DNA of 64,000 nucleotides from Ascaphus truei (taxonomy: Eukaryota > Chordata > Amphibia > Anura > Ascaphidae). Position numbers and translations under genes: made by a program. Shown here piece by piece: positions 1 through 11,080 of the stretch. Location of the stretch: positions 50,437,045-50,501,044 of the forward strand of contig CM071568.1 in the NCBI GenBank assembly GCA_036426205.1. The letters run 5' to 3'. How positions within the stretch are numbered: position 1 is the first letter of the stretch; every line of letters begins with the position of its first letter. The notes beneath the pieces were generated by a model that saw only the letters and a list, made by a program, of their open reading frames with translations, was not told where the DNA came from and did not search any database.

Positions 1-249
1 AATATATAAATGTATGTATCCAATTATACATTATATTATGATACATAGAAAAAATGCATAGAAAAAATGTGCATGAGATGCACACTCCCAAAACGCCCCA
101 TCTGGTTAACCCATAAGGAAGTGTTTTAACTCCCAGTCCACGTTTATACCACTGACTATTGAATGTACTAATAAACATTGGATTGTTCACATTTTTAGAA
201 AGTGTTGATTTGTTTTTCATAGTTTGGGTTTTGCAATTCCTTGCCCTTT

Positions 250-1958
250 TGTGTATTAATGTACTTCTGTCTACAGAATCGGCCCTGTTGAATGCAGCAG
301 TGATGTCTTGAATGGAATAACCCCTTTCTATGAATCTATCGGACATTTCTTTGGCCCTTAATAGAAAGATCTCATGATCAGAGCAAATACGCTTTAACCT
401 CAAAAATTGGGCCCCTGGAATGTTTTTGATCAAAGATCGTGGGTGGCAACTCTGAGCCTTTAGAAGTGTATTTCTAGAGTTTTCTTTTCTATATAAATCT
501 GTTTGAATGGACATGTCATTGCCAACATACAGGAGTAAGTCAAGAAATTGAATATGATGAATATTGTGTTGATATGTAAATTTAAGATTATAATTGTTTG
601 TACTAAGGTGATCAATAAAAGACAGAAGTGAATAGTCGTCCCCCTTCCAAATAAAAATCAGGTCATCAATATATCGCCCAAAATAAACGATATTTTGACG
701 AAATAAATTGTGACTGTGATAAATGAATTGTGACTCCCAAAAGCCCATAAACAAATTAGCATATGATGGTGCAAAACTCGTGCCCATAGCGGTGCCCAGT
801 GTCTGTAAATAAAAGTGTGAATCAAATAAAAAGTAATTGTGCGTAAGTAAGAATGAAATTGATTCTAATAAAAAAGTGCAATGTGTTATAGAGAAAGTAG
901 ATAAATCCAAAAAGTGTTTAATGGCAGCAAGGCCGTGCTGGTGCTCAATAATGGAATACAGGGAGGTCACATCCATGGTGACCCACCTGTATTCCTTGTG
1001 CCAAGTGATACCCTGCATGCTGGCAATGAAATCCGTAGTGTCCCTGATGAAAGATGGCAATTCAAAAACAAGGGGTTGCAAAAACCTGTCCACATACCGC
1101 GATAACCCATCTCCCAAAGATCCAATGCTCGCTACTATGGGACGACCAGGAGGTTCAACCAACGATTTATGGATCTTTGGGAGATGGTGAAATATCGGAA
1201 TCACGGGATGTGGACAGGAAAGAAAATCAAATTCTTTTTTACTGATGACATTAAGGATTCGACCCATATGTAATAACTCCATCAATTCATGATGATACTG
1301 AGATGTAGGATTGCTCTTTAGAGGTCTATACGTGGTACTATCTTTCAATTGTCTCATTGCTTCACTGAAGTATTGGTTTTTAGACATAACAACAAGAGCA
1401 CCCCCTTTGTCGGCACTCTTAATAACTAAATCATGCTCTTTCTTAATGCATGCAATTTCTTTAATTTCGGTGTAAGTTAAGTTCCCGTTAATAACATTAG
1501 AGCAAGAAAACCCATTGGATAATATACGCAGATCGCGTTCAACTAGATGTTCGAATGTGGCGATGGATGGACCCCTATTGGAATTGGGGCAAAATAGAGA
1601 CTTCGGGCGGTAACCCGAGTCTTCATTCCCAAAAAAAGGTTGAGTGTGTGTCATCAAGGGTTCACCTTGCAATTCCAATAGGGAGTCCATATCAGACAAT
1701 ACACAATTCTCGTAAAAGTTCATGGGTGGCAGATCCCCAGACTTCAAAGAACTATTGGGGTCAATTGGTTCCTCTGGTATATGTGCATTATCCAGACTGT
1801 TTTTTGAGAGAAAATCTTTTTTAAGGTCAACTTACGTGTGAACTTTTGTAAGTCTATAATGGTTTCAAAAAGTTTAAAATTTTGACTGGGGGCAAACCCA
1901 AGGCCTTTATTAAGGAGGGACAATTGTGTGAATGTTAATTCGGCACCGGAAATATTGA
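250..1958 (-). pseudogene. PLE reverse transcriptase, frameshifted
   Basis: Minus-strand translation gives NVINISGAELTF near 1958-1920, SADKGGALVVM near 1430-1390, PIFHHLPKIHKSL near 1195-1155, GTAMGTSFAPSYANLFMG near 800-745, and the catalytic YIDD box near 680-665 followed by a thumb-like region to about 250. These are PLE RT motifs in the right order, and the two Asp of YIDD are present. At least one frameshift is visible near 1820, so the copy is dead. The RT frame begins inside the end of ORF1 in the -1 register (it can be read upstream of the ORF1 stop) and has no ATG near its start, as in the second copy. Confidence 0.85.
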
Positions 1959-1976
1959 TTACGTTATTAGGTGCCC

Positions 1977-2951
1977 CTAATCGTATTTCTTCCGTTTCGT
2001 TCTGCCTCTTCCCCCCTCGTTTCCTCTTAGATCTGCGCGTTCCCCCCGACTGTTTGTGCCCATATCTAAAAAAGCCGAGGAGGGTTGCCCAGAGGATCTG
2101 CTAGCCTTGGATGTTGAACAAGATGGTGTGGCATTGCTCTCATAATGAGTGACATCACGATCCCTAGATTGTTCCCTGGATTTATCAAAAGAAACGGAAT
2201 GAAATCTCGGTTCTGGGTCCGTGTAGTCAGACTCAAAACTAGAGGTCTCAATACGCTTGTTTTTGAGAATTGATTTATTGGGGGCATTGCTTGTTCCTCT
2301 CTTTGGTTTTTGATTCCTGCCTCTAGGTGTACTGGAACCCATGATCTCTCTAACAACAACTGGTTTTTGCCAGCAATAGATCTGATTTTTTGTATAATCA
2401 ATACGATCTCTTTCGTATTTAACTTGTTTCTTTTCACTGATGATGTTTTCAGCTATTTCAATGTTGGATGAAAGTGTTTTATCGTTCTTGATAAATTGCT
2501 CCCTTTTACTAAAAGGTTGCAATTTAGTTTGAAGGATTTTAATATCTGACATTAATATAGATTTTTCTTTTAATTTTTGCTGAATGATCAGTTCTATCAA
2601 TTTTTTGGAGCAGGAATCAAGGGCTTCCACCCAATCTAATTCGAATTGCTTATTCATAAAGCCAAAGGAGGGTACCTTTTTAATACGCAATCCCCTAGGG
2701 ATGCGCTGACATCTAATGTAATTTTCAAGAGACGTTATGTCCCACCATAACCTAATATTTTCAGTTAGGAGTTTCTCAAGTTTTACAAAGTGGTGGGTTA
2801 AGTCAGAGGGTTCATCACAGATAACTTCTGACACACCATCAAATAGATGGGTAGCTTTCCTTAATCTCTTAGTGTCATCTCCACAGGTATGAACATAAGT
2901 GTTATATTCAAACTCTAATGCAACATTGTCATCTCCACTAGATTCTTCCAT
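1977..2951 (-). CDS. PLE ORF1 protein (324 aa, intact)
   Basis: This open frame of 324 residues starts at the first ATG after the leader and ends in a basic tail. Visible segments are an acidic N-terminus, IPRGLRI near residues 84-90, PSFGF at 94-98, a long charged, probably helical stretch at about 105-185, RDRIDY at 181-186, YCWQKP at 192-197, and a Ser/Arg/Lys-rich C-terminal third. The same landmarks (IPRG, PSFGF, RDRVDY, YIWQKP, KSILK) occur in the ORF at 33555-34148, which also sits directly upstream of a PLE RT, so this is a PLE-encoded protein and not a host gene. Its function is unknown. By position and basic charge it could be a nucleic-acid-binding structural protein, which is inference. 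It is the only undamaged long frame of this copy. Confidence 0.7.
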   Translation of the reverse strand: MEESSGDDNVALEFEYNTYVHTCGDDTKRLRKATHLFDGVSEVICDEPSDLTHHFVKLEKLLTENIRLWWDITSLENYIRCQRIPRGLRIKKVPSFGFMNKQFELDWVEALDSCSKKLIELIIQQKLKEKSILMSDIKILQTKLQPFSKREQFIKNDKTLSSNIEIAENIISEKKQVKYERDRIDYTKNQIYCWQKPVVVREIMGSSTPRGRNQKPKRGTSNAPNKSILKNKRIETSSFESDYTDPEPRFHSVSFDKSREQSRDRDVTHYESNATPSCSTSKASRSSGQPSSAFLDMGTNSRGERADLRGNEGGRGRTKRKKYD

Positions 2952-3071
2952 GATCCGAAAAAATATAGATAAAAATTAATCCCTTAAGAAAGACAAAAAG
3001 GGATGTAATAACCCGATGAATATAATGGGTGAATTCCTGAATTTGGGTCAGAGTGTGCTAATAAAAAAAAC

Positions 3072-3244
3072 NNNNNNNNNNNNNNNNNNNNNNNNNNNNN
3101 NNNNNNNNNNNNNNNNNNNNNNNNNNNNNNNNNNNNNNNNNNNNNNNNNNNNNNNNNNNNNNNNNNNNNNNNNNNNNNNNNNNNNNNNNNNNNNNNNNNN
3201 NNNNNNNNNNNNNNNNNNNNNNNNNNNNNNNNNNNNNNNNNNNN
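3072..3244. other. Assembly gap (173 N)
   Basis: A run of unknown bases lies at the centre of a large inverted repeat. By comparison with 6781-7028, the missing sequence would include the leader of the minus-strand PLE. Confidence 0.99.
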
Positions 3245-6200
3245 ATACACCGGGTACCAGTGGACCTAGAAGCACCGCCATAAACGGGCTGGTTCACTCC
3301 ACGAAAACCTCAACTATAGACTTATACCGTTCCTGTAGCTCTTTCCGATATGGACACAGTATTGATGTCCAAATTTCTAGATGACGTCAGGAAATCTAGT
3401 ATTTTTACCTTTCTGGTCTTGCTTCTTTCTTAGAAAAAAAATCAGTGGTGGTGTTTTATGATACCGTTATTTTTTATGATGTTCATATATGTTTTTTTTA
3501 TTAGCACACTCTGACCAAAGTCAGGGAATGTCCACCCATTATATTCATCGGGTATATTAAACCCTTTTTGTCTTTTCTGTAAGGTGATTAATTTTTAACT
3601 TCTATATGCTTTTTGGAGCATGGAACGATGTCTTTGGAGGGGACCCGTATGACCCAAACGTGGCCTTATAGACAACGTTTGGACCATATGAACATATGAT
3701 TCATACCTGTGGTATGATTGGACTTACTATAGAGATTAAGAAAGACTACACCATTATGTTGATGGTTTCCCCCCGCCTGTGTCAGACGTTACTGTGATGA
3801 CACCCGACGGACTAACCCCTATACCACTTGGGAATAACGTGACGATAGGAAACTCACTAACTGAAAATGTTACATCCTAGGTTCTGTGGGACATCCAAAT
3901 GGCTATGAAAATTTACCATCTCAGGATGTCACGCGCAGTGTCTCTAGGGGATTGGCTGTTATTAAAATATGGTACACATCCCCTGGTGGCTTTTTATGAA
4001 TAAGCAATCGAATTATGAGATTGGTGGCCCCAAGTCCCTGATTCCTGCTCCGCTAAAAAAATTGATGGATACGTGATCATCAGCAGAAACCTTAATAAGA
4101 AAGAAAAAATAGTCTTACTGCAATGGCAGATTTAAAATCCTTCACAACTGAAATTTTGCAACCTTTAGTAAAAGGGATGCCATTATTCAAGAAGATTTTT
4201 ATTTAAAACTACTTTCATCCAACATTGAAATAGCGTGAAAATCATAGCAACCAAGTGAACAAGAAACAAGTTAAATAACGAAAGAGGATCGTATTGATAT
4301 ACATAAAAATCCCGATCTATGCTGGCCAAAAACCAGAGTTGTTGTTAGAGAGATCATGGGTTCTCAGTCTTACAAATAGAGATAGGAATCAAAAACTCAT
4401 ATAGACGAGGACACAAGCAATCGCCCCCCAATAATATTAAATTCTCAAAAACAAATTGCGTTATTATTGCGACCCTCTCATTTGTTTTGAGTTTTATTGA
4501 CTAACACGGACACACGAACCGAGATTTCATTCCGTGCTCTTTTGATTAATATCCCCATTGGAACAAATCTAGTGGACTCGTGAGTGTCACTTCATTATCA
4601 CGGCAAATGCCAAGACCATATCTTGCCCTCTCAAACATCTCTAAGGCCTAGCAGATTTCCTTGGGAAAACCCTCCCGGTTCACCGTGTTTATAGATGATG
4701 GGGCACGCAACAGTGCGGGGGGTACACGCGCAGAATAAAGAGGCACGATGGGGGGAAGCCAGTGGGGAAGAGGTCGAGAATCGAAACGGAATGAACACAG
4801 TCGGACATTAGGGCAACCTCATAACGTGAATCACGAAGTATTCCCGGTGCCGAGATTAACATTCACACAATTGTCCCGCCTTAATAAAAAAGAGCCTCCT
4901 GGGTTGCCGCCCCAGCCACAAATGTTTAGAAACTATTTTGAAACCAATTAATGACCATATCGTACTATACTATAAACAGTTTCAAACAGGGTAAGTTGAC
5001 CTTAAAAACGGAGCTTCTCTGCAAAAACTAGTCTGTGATAACGTGACACTATACCCAGAGGTAGCCCAATGATCCCCTATAGTAGATTCTTTGATCGTGT
5101 CTGGCGGCCATCATGCCCAACACCAAGAACTTTTACTTGAGAAAGTGTCGTTCATATGTCGATATGGACCCCGTATATGGAACATTAGCAAATGGTGAGA
5201 GGCCGTGCCGAGATGACAACATACACATACAACCCTGTTTTTTGGGGAATTGAAGACTGCGGTTTTTGTTTCCCTGCCCAGAAGTCTCTAGTTTTTGTAT
5301 CCCCCATGGTGAGTAATAGGAGGTAAAGACAACGCCCACCCATCACACAGAAACACTGTCTAGTCTGTAATTACGCTTAGCCTGTGATTTATTATCCAAT
5401 GGGTGTTCTCTGCGTCTAATATGTAACTGGAAATTCAAATTCACACCACGATAATTAATAGAACATGCCTCTACTGCATCTAAGAAAGAGCATGATTATT
5501 TAGTTATTAAGAGTTGCCCGACAAAGAGTGGTTCATTGCCGTTGCTCTTAGTTGTTATGTCACTAATAAAACCAAATATTCAGTGATGTACAAATGAACA
5601 ATTGAAAGATAGCTACCAACTGTACGAACGACTCTAAAGTTAGACATCCTTACAGTTTCGAGATCATCATGACTGATGCGTTAGTTGAATTCCATATGTC
5701 GGTCGAATCCTATTAAGATCAAGTCAGTATAAAAAGATTTGATTTCATTTCCTGTCCACTACGTAGATGATCCCGATATTCCACCATATTCCCAAAGATC
5801 CAGTAACTGTCGTTATGGGTGAACCTCCTGGTTCGATTCCCATATTTAGTAAGCGAACATGGATACTTTGGGACCAGTAGGGTGTATCGCGGGTATGTGC
5901 GATTCAAGGTTTTGCAAACACCCCTTGTTTTTGAATTGCCTCTTTCATAAGTGGACACTACGGATTTTGACATTGCAGCATGCAGGGTATCACTTCGGCA
6001 CAAGGAATCGGGGGGTCGAGCCCCTGGATGTGATCCTCCCGAGTATGCCATTATGAGCACAAGCACGGCCTGCTGACCACATTAAAACACTTTTTGGATT
6101 TATTCTACTTTTCTATAAAACAAGTGCACTTTTTATAGAATCAATTTGACCATTCTTACGTACGCACAATGAACTTTTATTGATTCACACTTATTTAAGA

Positions 6201-6780
6201 CAATGGGCACGCTTATGGGCACGAGTTTTGCACACATCATAGGCTAATTGTTTCTGAGGCTTTTGGGCAGTCACAATCTATCTTATCACATAATAGCGTG
6301 CAGATCACAATTTATTTCGTCAAAATATCGTACACATTATTGGTGGCGAGTAGTGCTGACTGATTTTTATTTGACAAGGTGGGATACCGAACTATCATTC
6401 TGTCCCCTTTTATTGATCACACTAAAGTACAATACAATATAATCTTACAAATTTACATATCAACACATTACACTCATCATATCAATTTACCTTGAGATAG
6501 CCTGTAATGTTGGCATATAGACATGTTCCAATCCAACCCTTTTCAACCAGAGATTAGATAGAAGTATAGAAGCTCTAGAAATACACTTATAGAAAGGATC
6601 AGAGAGTTTGCACACAACACACGACTTTCTTGATACAAATAAAACATTCATAGTGGCCAATTTGTTGAGTGAGTTTAAAGCGTATTGCTACCTGATCATG
6701 AGTCTTTTCTATTAAGGGCCAAAAAGAACTTCCTATAGAGGTCATTACGAAAGGCGGTTTATTCCTCAAGACATCAAGGC
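3245..6780 (+). repeat. Degraded inverted copy of 1-3071 (suspected uncorrected read)
   Basis: Read on the plus strand, this block follows the reverse complement of 1-3071 segment by segment. The leader ends at about 3545, the ORF1 start region is near 3619, the ORF1 end is near 4740, the RT motif ATGGGCACGAGTTTTGCA lies at 6215-6232, and the match ends near 6780. Agreement is broken every 5-15 bases by small insertions, deletions and substitutions, with no frame preserved anywhere. The block is longer than its partner. This density and type of error looks like raw single-molecule long-read sequence used to fill a gap. A genuine ancient inverted duplication is the alternative. Open frames inside it should not be trusted. 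Confidence 0.75.
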
Positions 6781-7028
6781 ATGTACCAGTGGACCTTAGA
6801 AGCACCGGACAAAACGGGGTTCACTCCACTACAACCACTATAGACTTTACCTTTCCTGGTAGCTCATTTCCATATGGACATTTATTGATAATAATTTCTT
6901 TATACTATAATCTATTGATTTATTTTCTGGTCTTGCTTTTCTTAGAAAAATCAGGGTGTTTATATGCATACGTATTTTTATGTGTTCTATATATGTTTTT
7001 TTTATTAGCACACTCTGACCCAAATTCA
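6781..7028 (+). repeat. PLE leader, clean copy
   Basis: This 5' leader begins gtaccagtggacct and runs to the ATTAGCACACTCTGACCC box and caggaattcaccca. A noisy version is found at 3254-3545, and the reverse of its last part is at 3030-3071. In those places it continues into the ORF1 start region. Here it is joined directly to the sequence encoding the C-terminal part of the PLE protein. The element is therefore either internally deleted or wrongly joined at a contig end. Confidence 0.65.
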
Positions 7029-7472
7029 GGAATTCACCCATCTAAAAATGTGAACAATCCAATGTTTATTAGTACATTCAATAGTCAGTCACAAAAGATT
7101 TGTAACATCATTGCCAAACATTGGCACACGCTATCACTGGACAACGACATCCGTGATATTGTAAAAAATGGCCCTAAGTTTGCTTATCGCAAAGGCAAAA
7201 CACTTTCTTTTCACTTGTCTCCTAGTATGGTTCAATCTGGTTCTAATGTTACCAATGTTAAAAGCATACCAAAAGGCTTTTTTAAGTGCGGTCATTGCTC
7301 CATGTGCAAATATGCAGCACAGACAAGATACATCTTATACAATGAAGACCGTAATAAATATTACATCCAAACGTTTCTTAATTGCAATATTACCCATGTA
7401 GTATATGTTCTACAATGTGCCTGTGGTCTCAAATATGTGGTCAAGTTTCCGGTTGAATTCCTGCTGCAGTGA
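7029..7472 (+). pseudogene. PLE C-terminal fragment (Zn-binding motif and start of GIY-YIG)
   Basis: The frame reads NPMFISTFNSQ, then a linker, then GFFKCGHCSMCKYA with the CxxCxxC spacing that precedes the endonuclease in this PLE group, then VVYVLQCACGLKYV, the first half of a GIY-YIG domain. It breaks off at about 7440, where the expected YVGKT/YVGRT continuation is replaced by VVKFPVEFLLQ and a stop. The FISTFNSQ segment overlaps the last shared segment of copy 1, so the two pieces are complementary parts of one PLE family. There is no catalytic Arg/Glu half, so the fragment cannot be functional. Confidence 0.75.
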
Positions 7473-7859
7473 CCATCTATACACCACGAACTATTTTTCA
7501 CTTTCCGTTCTTAAACTGCCTTTTCCCCACAAATTTTTGTAAGTCCCAACAAACCCGTACGATCAGCTAAATACACAGATTTCTGCCCTTCTGCGGGATT
7601 CTCTAAGCTACGCTAAGAGACCGTTCTTTAAAAACCCGCCGAATAAAACACGCCAGCCCAAGGCAGGCGGAAAAGAATCAGGACTTAGAAAAATTTCTTT
7701 GTTTACATTTTTGCAGGCGCAACACCCATACAACAGGCCGGCGGGTGCCCCTGGCTGAGCCCGCGGGGGTCCCCGGCTCACCAAGCGGGGTCCCTGCGGG
7801 AGTGCGGGTTTCCCCGTGGGAGTCCCGGGTACCCGCGGGCCCGCGGTAACAATGTTTTG
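7473..7859. other. No gene; CpG-rich repeat-like spacer
   Basis: No coding potential is evident. The second half (7725-7850) is GC-rich with repeated CGGG/CCCG words. It resembles the GC-rich block at 15835-16150 in style and in its place just upstream of the shared repeat. Confidence 0.5.
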
Positions 7860-8094
7860 ACTCCCAAAAAAATAAACAATATTTCTAACTTAATACACCC
7901 CCTAACACATTCAGTACAATAATGTGCAAAATAACTATTATCCAGATATGGATAATAGATTATTTGTCCATTATTAAATACATAAATCAGCAGAAATAAA
8001 TGGAGTTCTACTTACCCCCTGGCAATGGTGGGCATCCGGGCATCAAACGGCCACAGTTGGCAAAAACAAACACACCAAATATTTACAAAAGCCA

Positions 8095-8151
8095 GTTAAC
8101 CCCTTAATCACCTGAGCGGATAATAACCGCGACAGTAATGAAGGGGTTAAC
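8095..8151. repeat. ttaacccc...ggggttaa palindrome, copy 1 of 5
   Basis: The arms gttaaccccttaatcacc and taatgaaggggttaac can fold into a long hairpin with an inner gcgg/ccgc pair. Four related palindromes occur at 14654-14699, 14797-14850, 15419-15472 and 16443-16495. No protein is encoded. Confidence 0.8.
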
Positions 8152-8362
8152 CCACCCTGCCCCCATTAATTTGTACAGGGGGATATATACTCTGTATATA
8201 TATATACAGTGGTTGACAAATCACCAAAAAATCTACTCGCCACACAAAAAAATCTATTCGCCACCTAGTACCAAACGTGTGCTGCTTGGGCCAATATTTA
8301 CTCGCCTGGGGATTAAATCCACTCGCCCGGGGCGAGCAAATGTATAGGTTTGTCGAACACTG

Positions 8363-8366
8363 TAAT

Positions 8367-8420
<54 letters not shown>
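8363..8420. repeat. TA/TATATACA microsatellite
   Basis: Alternating TA with occasional CA; no other content is seen. Confidence 0.9.
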
Positions 8421-8423
<3 letters not shown>

Positions 8424-9164
8424 TAACACCAATATACAAATAAATGGTTAAGGATTACATAAACATGTATAAATAAAAACATGAAATCAGAATCTCAACA
8501 TCAGCACATTGCAATTAAATTAAACCAGCTGCACATTTCATCACCAGCACTTTTAAAAATAAATGATAGCTCCTCTCCCAACACACCAGCACCTAGACAA
8601 ATATATATCAAATCTCAAACAATTGCATTTGAGTGTGTACATGATGCAATTAATCAGTGCATCATGTAACCACTATGCAAAATAAATTTAAAAATAAAAT
8701 ACACTATGAACAATGTCCCCTAACCACCAATGCCATCCACAAAATCAAATAGAAACTAAGCAACATAAATACATTTACCATCAATCAATTAATCAATTTC
8801 CTAAATCAATTACAATACAATCCAAATCAATTATACAATTCACTATTCAATTCCTAAATCCAAACCATTGGCAAATAAATTCTAAGTCAAAGTAACCACC
8901 ATCATTCCAATCTAACTACCAGAAATAAACCATTAAAAATAACGTACCTAAATAAAAATGACATTACACACACCAATGTATAAATAAAGCTGCTAAATAC
9001 ATTTGCAATACATGAAAAGAACATAAACATTAGCAAAACAATCTATTATTATCCCTGTATGTATATTCATATAGATAGATATACATAACATACAGGGGCA
9101 ATAATAGAACATAAAAAACAATGCATTTACAGTAGCGACATTGTTTATTGAAGCAAAAGCCGCC

Positions 9165-9475
9165 GGCTCCATGCGGCTGGGAAGCGGGTAGCCGCGGCGC
9201 GTGGCGGCGCACTGTGACGTCACAGTAACATGCGCGCCCGTCTTCCCCGTCTTCCCCGGCTTCCACAGGCTTCCCCGACACCCCTGGAGATCAAATGAAG
9301 GTAAGCGGGGGTGCGGGGAAGCAGAGGGGCAGAGCAGGAGCCGGGTACGGGGTCGGGAAGGGAGGTAAATTGCGCGCGAAGTGGAGGGGGGGTGCGTGGG
9401 GGAAACGCGGCGGCGCGCGGTTGTTACTGGCGGCAGCTGGGGTAGATCTCGGCGTGCCATCGTGATTTAGTTCAA
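9165..9475 (-). repeat. CpG-rich non-autonomous repeat, copy 1
   Basis: This CpG-rich block shares ordered words with 27400-27665: ctgtgacgtcac, cttccccggcttcc, ccccgacacccctg, ggtaagcg, ggggaagcagaggggca, ggtcgggaagg and gcggcggcgcgcggt. It sits within repeat copy A and is missing from copy B, so it is probably a separate insertion. It contains one perfect CRE-type TGACGTCA. The strand is arbitrary. Confidence 0.6.
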
Positions 9476-10032
9476 TAAACAATGTCGGTGCTGTACATCC
9501 AAAAAGCACATATAATACACCCATTCTGTGTCCCTGAATGTATGTATATCCATAGGGACATAGAACAATTCAGGGGCATTAAATGGAAATTAAAAAATAA
9601 AACACATGAATAAAAAATCAAAAAAATCTGTAAAAGTTAAAATAATAAACTTTTCTTTTGTTTACTTACCATTAGATGCCCACTCACTGAAATCCAGGGG
9701 ACCCTGAAGCACTGGAACCAATCCAAAGGTAACCATAAAATAATAAACCCTTACAATCCACAACGGTGTCTTCTTTCTTCTATTTGTAATCCTTTCCGTC
9801 AGTCTTGGGGGTCTTCTTTTCTTCTTTGGGGTCTTCTCCGTCTTCTTCCATCTTCTTATGCCACGCCATTCTTATCTTCTTAGGAGGGGAGGTCTTCCCT
9901 CCTCGGCGTCTGGCTTCAAAATGAGACGACATAGGCTTTTATAGGCCTATGACGTCACATTTTGGTCAAATGTTTCCCACGGCCCTGATTGGGCCGTGAA
10001 AAACATGTGATTTGGTGAAAAAAATAAAAAAT

Positions 10033-10070
10033 TGATGACGTCATTAAAAGGCAATGACGTCAGCCAATCA
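10033..10070. promoter_or_regulatory. Two CRE sites plus CCAAT box
   Basis: Two perfect TGACGTCA octamers (10036-10043 and 10055-10062) are followed by GCCAATCA (10063-10070). This tight cluster is promoter-like and lies just beyond the end of repeat copy A. Whether it acts as a promoter is inference. Confidence 0.35.
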
Positions 10071-10944
10071 GAATGGCTGAGCTTCAATTGCCTTTAAGAT
10101 GAGGTCATCAAAACAAAGATCCAGTTCAGAGGAGCAGTTCTTCCGCGTCACTATTGGAGAGACTTCCATTGAACTTTTTAGGAGCCTATTGATTGCCTGT
10201 TGTCTGGCGGAGGACCCCGCGCTTAAGCCTGGACTGTGCCATTGAACAGCTAGCACAAGCTGTCTATGCTATGAGAGACGCCATCTGCCCAGTGTGATCA
10301 CAGTGAGTTGATTGTGTCCCCATAATCCATCTACCGGCTGGGCATTCGAGGCTCATTAAAGATACCTTTTATGTGAACATTGCATATTTATTTCTTGTAA
10401 GTGTGGATTGCCTACCACCTATTTTTATAAATAAATATTCATCTTCCTACTGTGAAGATAATGCACTAGGGGGTGCGCTTTTTTTTTTTCTTTTTCATTT
10501 CAGCTGTGGAAGTGATTCCTCCTTTGGATTCGGTGGCCCCCGCTATAACAATTGGTTATTAGCTTCTCCCTGGTTTGAAGCTTGGAATATTACCTGCACT
10601 ATCAAGTTTGCATCATTGTTTTAATTTATTTATATATTTTTTTCTGGGTCTTATTAATATTTTTATGTTTAAGATTTGAGGACATTTTGTTTGTGGTATT
10701 GCGCTGTCTCAGGGTCTCAGGCAGTGATAACTTTAATTAACTTTGCAAAATGTTCTGTTTTTTTTTTTTTAATCCTTCCCATTCATCCTTGCAGTAAGTA
10801 TACAAAGACAGACAGTTGACAACAAGAATACATTTCATGCTTATTAGCTGCAAATTAAGTACTGCACAGTTTTAATTCCATGGGGCTTAGCTGAGTCACC
10901 TCCCCCAGGCCCTAGGAAATTCCCACGGAAAGACACAGAAAGTT
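10071..10944. other. No gene recognised
   Basis: Mixed-composition DNA with short T runs (10480-10490, 10758-10771). There is no protein similarity that I can recognise. Confidence 0.5.
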
Positions 10945-11070
10945 TCATGCTTTGGCTGTTGACTGAGAAATTAAATTTCCTGGTTCCACACGCATGCGAA
11001 TGGCAAACAAGTCCTGCATTGGGAATTTGTGTAGAAAGGCTTCACTGCCAATACTCTTGGACATTGATGT
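10945..11070 (-). CDS. Candidate terminal coding exon (unidentified)
   Basis: On the minus strand, a good splice acceptor (a run of T ending in TTCCAG at 11071-11080) precedes a 126-base open frame of 41 codons and a TGA at 10945-10947. The frame is open from the first base after the acceptor and begins TSMSKSIGSEAFLHKF. The peptide is not repetitive, has normal amino-acid composition and does not resemble a transposon protein. I do not recognise the family. It could be the last exon of a host gene whose other exons lie at higher coordinates, or chance. Confidence 0.3.
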   Translation of the reverse strand, partial: TSMSKSIGSEAFLHKFPMQDLFAIRMRVEPGNLISQSTAKA

Positions 11071-11080
11071 CTGGAAAAAA

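Larger units (their letters stand above)
1..3071 (-). mobile_element. Penelope-like element, copy 1 (minus strand, C-terminus deleted)
   Basis: Read on the minus strand this interval holds a short leader (3071 to 2952), an intact ORF1 (2951-1977) and an RT region (about 1958-250). It then stops matching at the motif FISTFNSQ near 160-150 and jumps to a remnant resembling the very end of a PLE protein (WELKHFLK-like) at about 150-90. The GIY-YIG endonuclease that should lie between is missing, so the copy has an internal deletion. The protein order matches the other PLE at 32194-44439. PLEs are retroelements that pair a telomerase-like RT with a GIY-YIG endonuclease. The minus-strand 5' end abuts a run of N. 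Confidence 0.85.
7860..10010 (+). repeat. Unclassified interspersed repeat, copy A
   Basis: Segments of this block recur in the same order at 16185-17750. They are a short motif reading aataatgtgcaaaataact followed by an imperfect tatccagata/tggata palindrome (7918-7975), a ttaacccc palindrome (8095-8151), an A-rich stretch beginning cataaacatgtataaat (8457-8900), a ctgtatgtatat hairpin (9052-9103), and a tcttctttcttc-rich end closing with cttcaaaatgagacgac (9765-9935). A CpG-rich insert (9165-9475) is absent from copy B. No transposase or RT frame is visible, so it is non-autonomous and its class is unknown. Confidence 0.55.

Noticed and set aside
837..1190. 117-codon plus-strand frame
   Set aside because: It lies antisense to the PLE RT motifs (PIFHHLPKIHKSL, YIDD side) and is their shadow.
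4748..6442. Short frames in the noisy inverted block
   Set aside because: They depend on random indels and have no counterpart in the clean copy.
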